DNA of 64,000 nucleotides from Luteimonas rhizosphaericola. GTDB lineage: Bacteria > Pseudomonadota > Gammaproteobacteria > Xanthomonadales > Xanthomonadaceae. Shown in pieces: positions 63,573 through 64,000 of the stretch. The translations under genes were made by a program, and so were the position numbers. Under the pieces are notes generated by a model. It was not told the DNA's origin and did not search any database. It saw only the letters and a list, made by a program, of their open reading frames with translations. The first letter of the stretch is position 1; every line of letters starts with the position of its first letter. Location of the stretch: positions 51,945-115,944 of the forward strand of contig NZ_JARXRN010000027.1 of the NCBI RefSeq assembly GCF_029888045.1, written 5' to 3'.

Positions 63573-63626
63573 GAGGGTGTGAGGGTGTGAGGGTGTGAGG
63601 GTGTGAGGGTGTGAGGGTGTGAGGGT
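63573..63626 (+). repeat. 9-bp minisatellite (GAGGGTGTG), six units
   Basis: Five perfect copies of GAGGGTGTG are followed by GAGGGTGCG. Unit length and purity suit slippage, so copy number may vary between strains. It lies 30 bp past the lipoprotein stop. Confidence 0.95.
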
Positions 63627-63675
63627 GCGTGCGGCCTGCGATTGCGCGCAGGGATCCGGCCCTCTGCCGCACGTC

Positions 63676-63963
63676 GCCCGGATAAGCGAAGCGCGTCCGG
63701 GACGCAACGCACGTGTCGCGGTGCCGACGATGGAATCCGATCCCGGATGCTGCGGCCCTCGGCCTCGTCCGGGCGACGCTCCGGCGCGACGCTCGTCCGG
63801 ACGCGGCGACTCTCTTTCCGGAGCGTCCGCGATCAGCCTCTCCAAGGTGCAGGTGCGTAGCCCGGATAAGCGAAGCGCATCCGGGGCGCCATGCACGTGT
63901 CGCCCTGCCGACGATGCGATCCGATCCCCCGGATGCGGCCTGCGGCCTTATCCGGGCTACGCG
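63676..63963 (+). repeat. Second REP cluster
   Basis: REP-like palindromes are visible at about 63676-63702, 63743-63775, 63855-63885 (GTAGCCCGGATAAGCGAAGC) and 63929-63963 (inverted, ending TTATCCGGGCTACG). They match the clpB-metY cluster in sequence and alternate in orientation. Confidence 0.8.
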
Positions 63964-64000
63964 CCGGTATGCCGCACCCGGCGGATGGAGGGCCGAGTCC

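Larger units (their letters stand above)
63543..64000. other. Repeat-rich end of the window
   Basis: No gene is seen in these 458 bp. It consists of a 9-bp minisatellite and several REP elements. Confidence 0.6.

Noticed and set aside
63573..63626. Possible CRISPR array
   Set aside because: The 9-bp units are head to tail with no spacers, so this is a minisatellite.

Overview
The window is high-GC chromosomal DNA from a gammaproteobacterium of the Xanthomonadaceae/Lysobacteraceae type (Lysobacter, Luteimonas or Xanthomonas-like). The inference rests on gene order: ftsW-murC-ddl-ftsQAZ-lpxC, then dciA, an M23 peptidase, secA-mutT, coaE-pilD-pilC-pilB, and pilR-pilS beside sucCD. It is supported by a palindromic repeat with a GTGCCCGAAGGG core and by REP elements with a GTAGCCCGGATAAG head. 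No tRNA, rRNA, CRISPR array or insertion sequence was recognised.

Layout. (1) 1-9362: the 3' end of the division and cell wall cluster, with ATGA overlaps from ftsW to ftsA, then ftsZ and lpxC. The usual murG between ftsW and murC is absent. Next come the helicase loader gene dciA (minus strand) and a membrane-anchored M23 peptidase. (2) 9363-14526: secA behind a leader with a terminator-like hairpin, a Nudix/ThiE-like fusion, and coaE carrying a low-complexity insertion. (3) 14843-18904 and 32850-37498: two halves of a type IV pilus locus. pilB, pilC and pilD form one half; two short pilin genes and the pilR/pilS regulators form the other. (4) 19038-32719: a glycan cassette lies between the halves. 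It holds a polyprenyl-phosphate-type GT2, a GT-C enzyme, three GT4-like enzymes, a flippase, three methyltransferases, an AsnB-type amidotransferase and, on the minus strand just downstream of the pilins, a multipass GT-C/TPR protein that could glycosylate pilin. Part of the cassette looks less GC-rich than its surroundings, which suggests transfer. (5) 37673-46350: sucCD, a chromosomal ccdAB toxin-antitoxin pair, nadE, a VKOR-thioredoxin fusion, bamD, rluD and pgeF. (6) 46642-54430: a TonB-dependent receptor with an NCS2 permease, a DUF4166/DCC pair, and clpB. (7) 54864-63542: an O-acetylhomoserine sulfhydrylase, a Kef-type cation/proton antiporter, a second TonB-dependent receptor, an ABC-F ATPase with a repeat element inserted in its coding sequence, and an unknown lipoprotein. 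The window ends in a minisatellite and REP-rich DNA.

How the parts fit. The three pilus transcription units (pilB, pilA1, pilA2) each have a -24/-12 (sigma-54) promoter-like sequence with exact 10-nt GG-GC spacing. Tandem 10-bp repeats lie upstream of the pilA1 promoter. The sigma-54 activator PilR and its kinase PilS are encoded next door. The most interesting hypothesis is a coordinated pilin and pilin-glycan island built into the pil locus. All functional calls rest on motif recognition by eye; no database search or computation was run.
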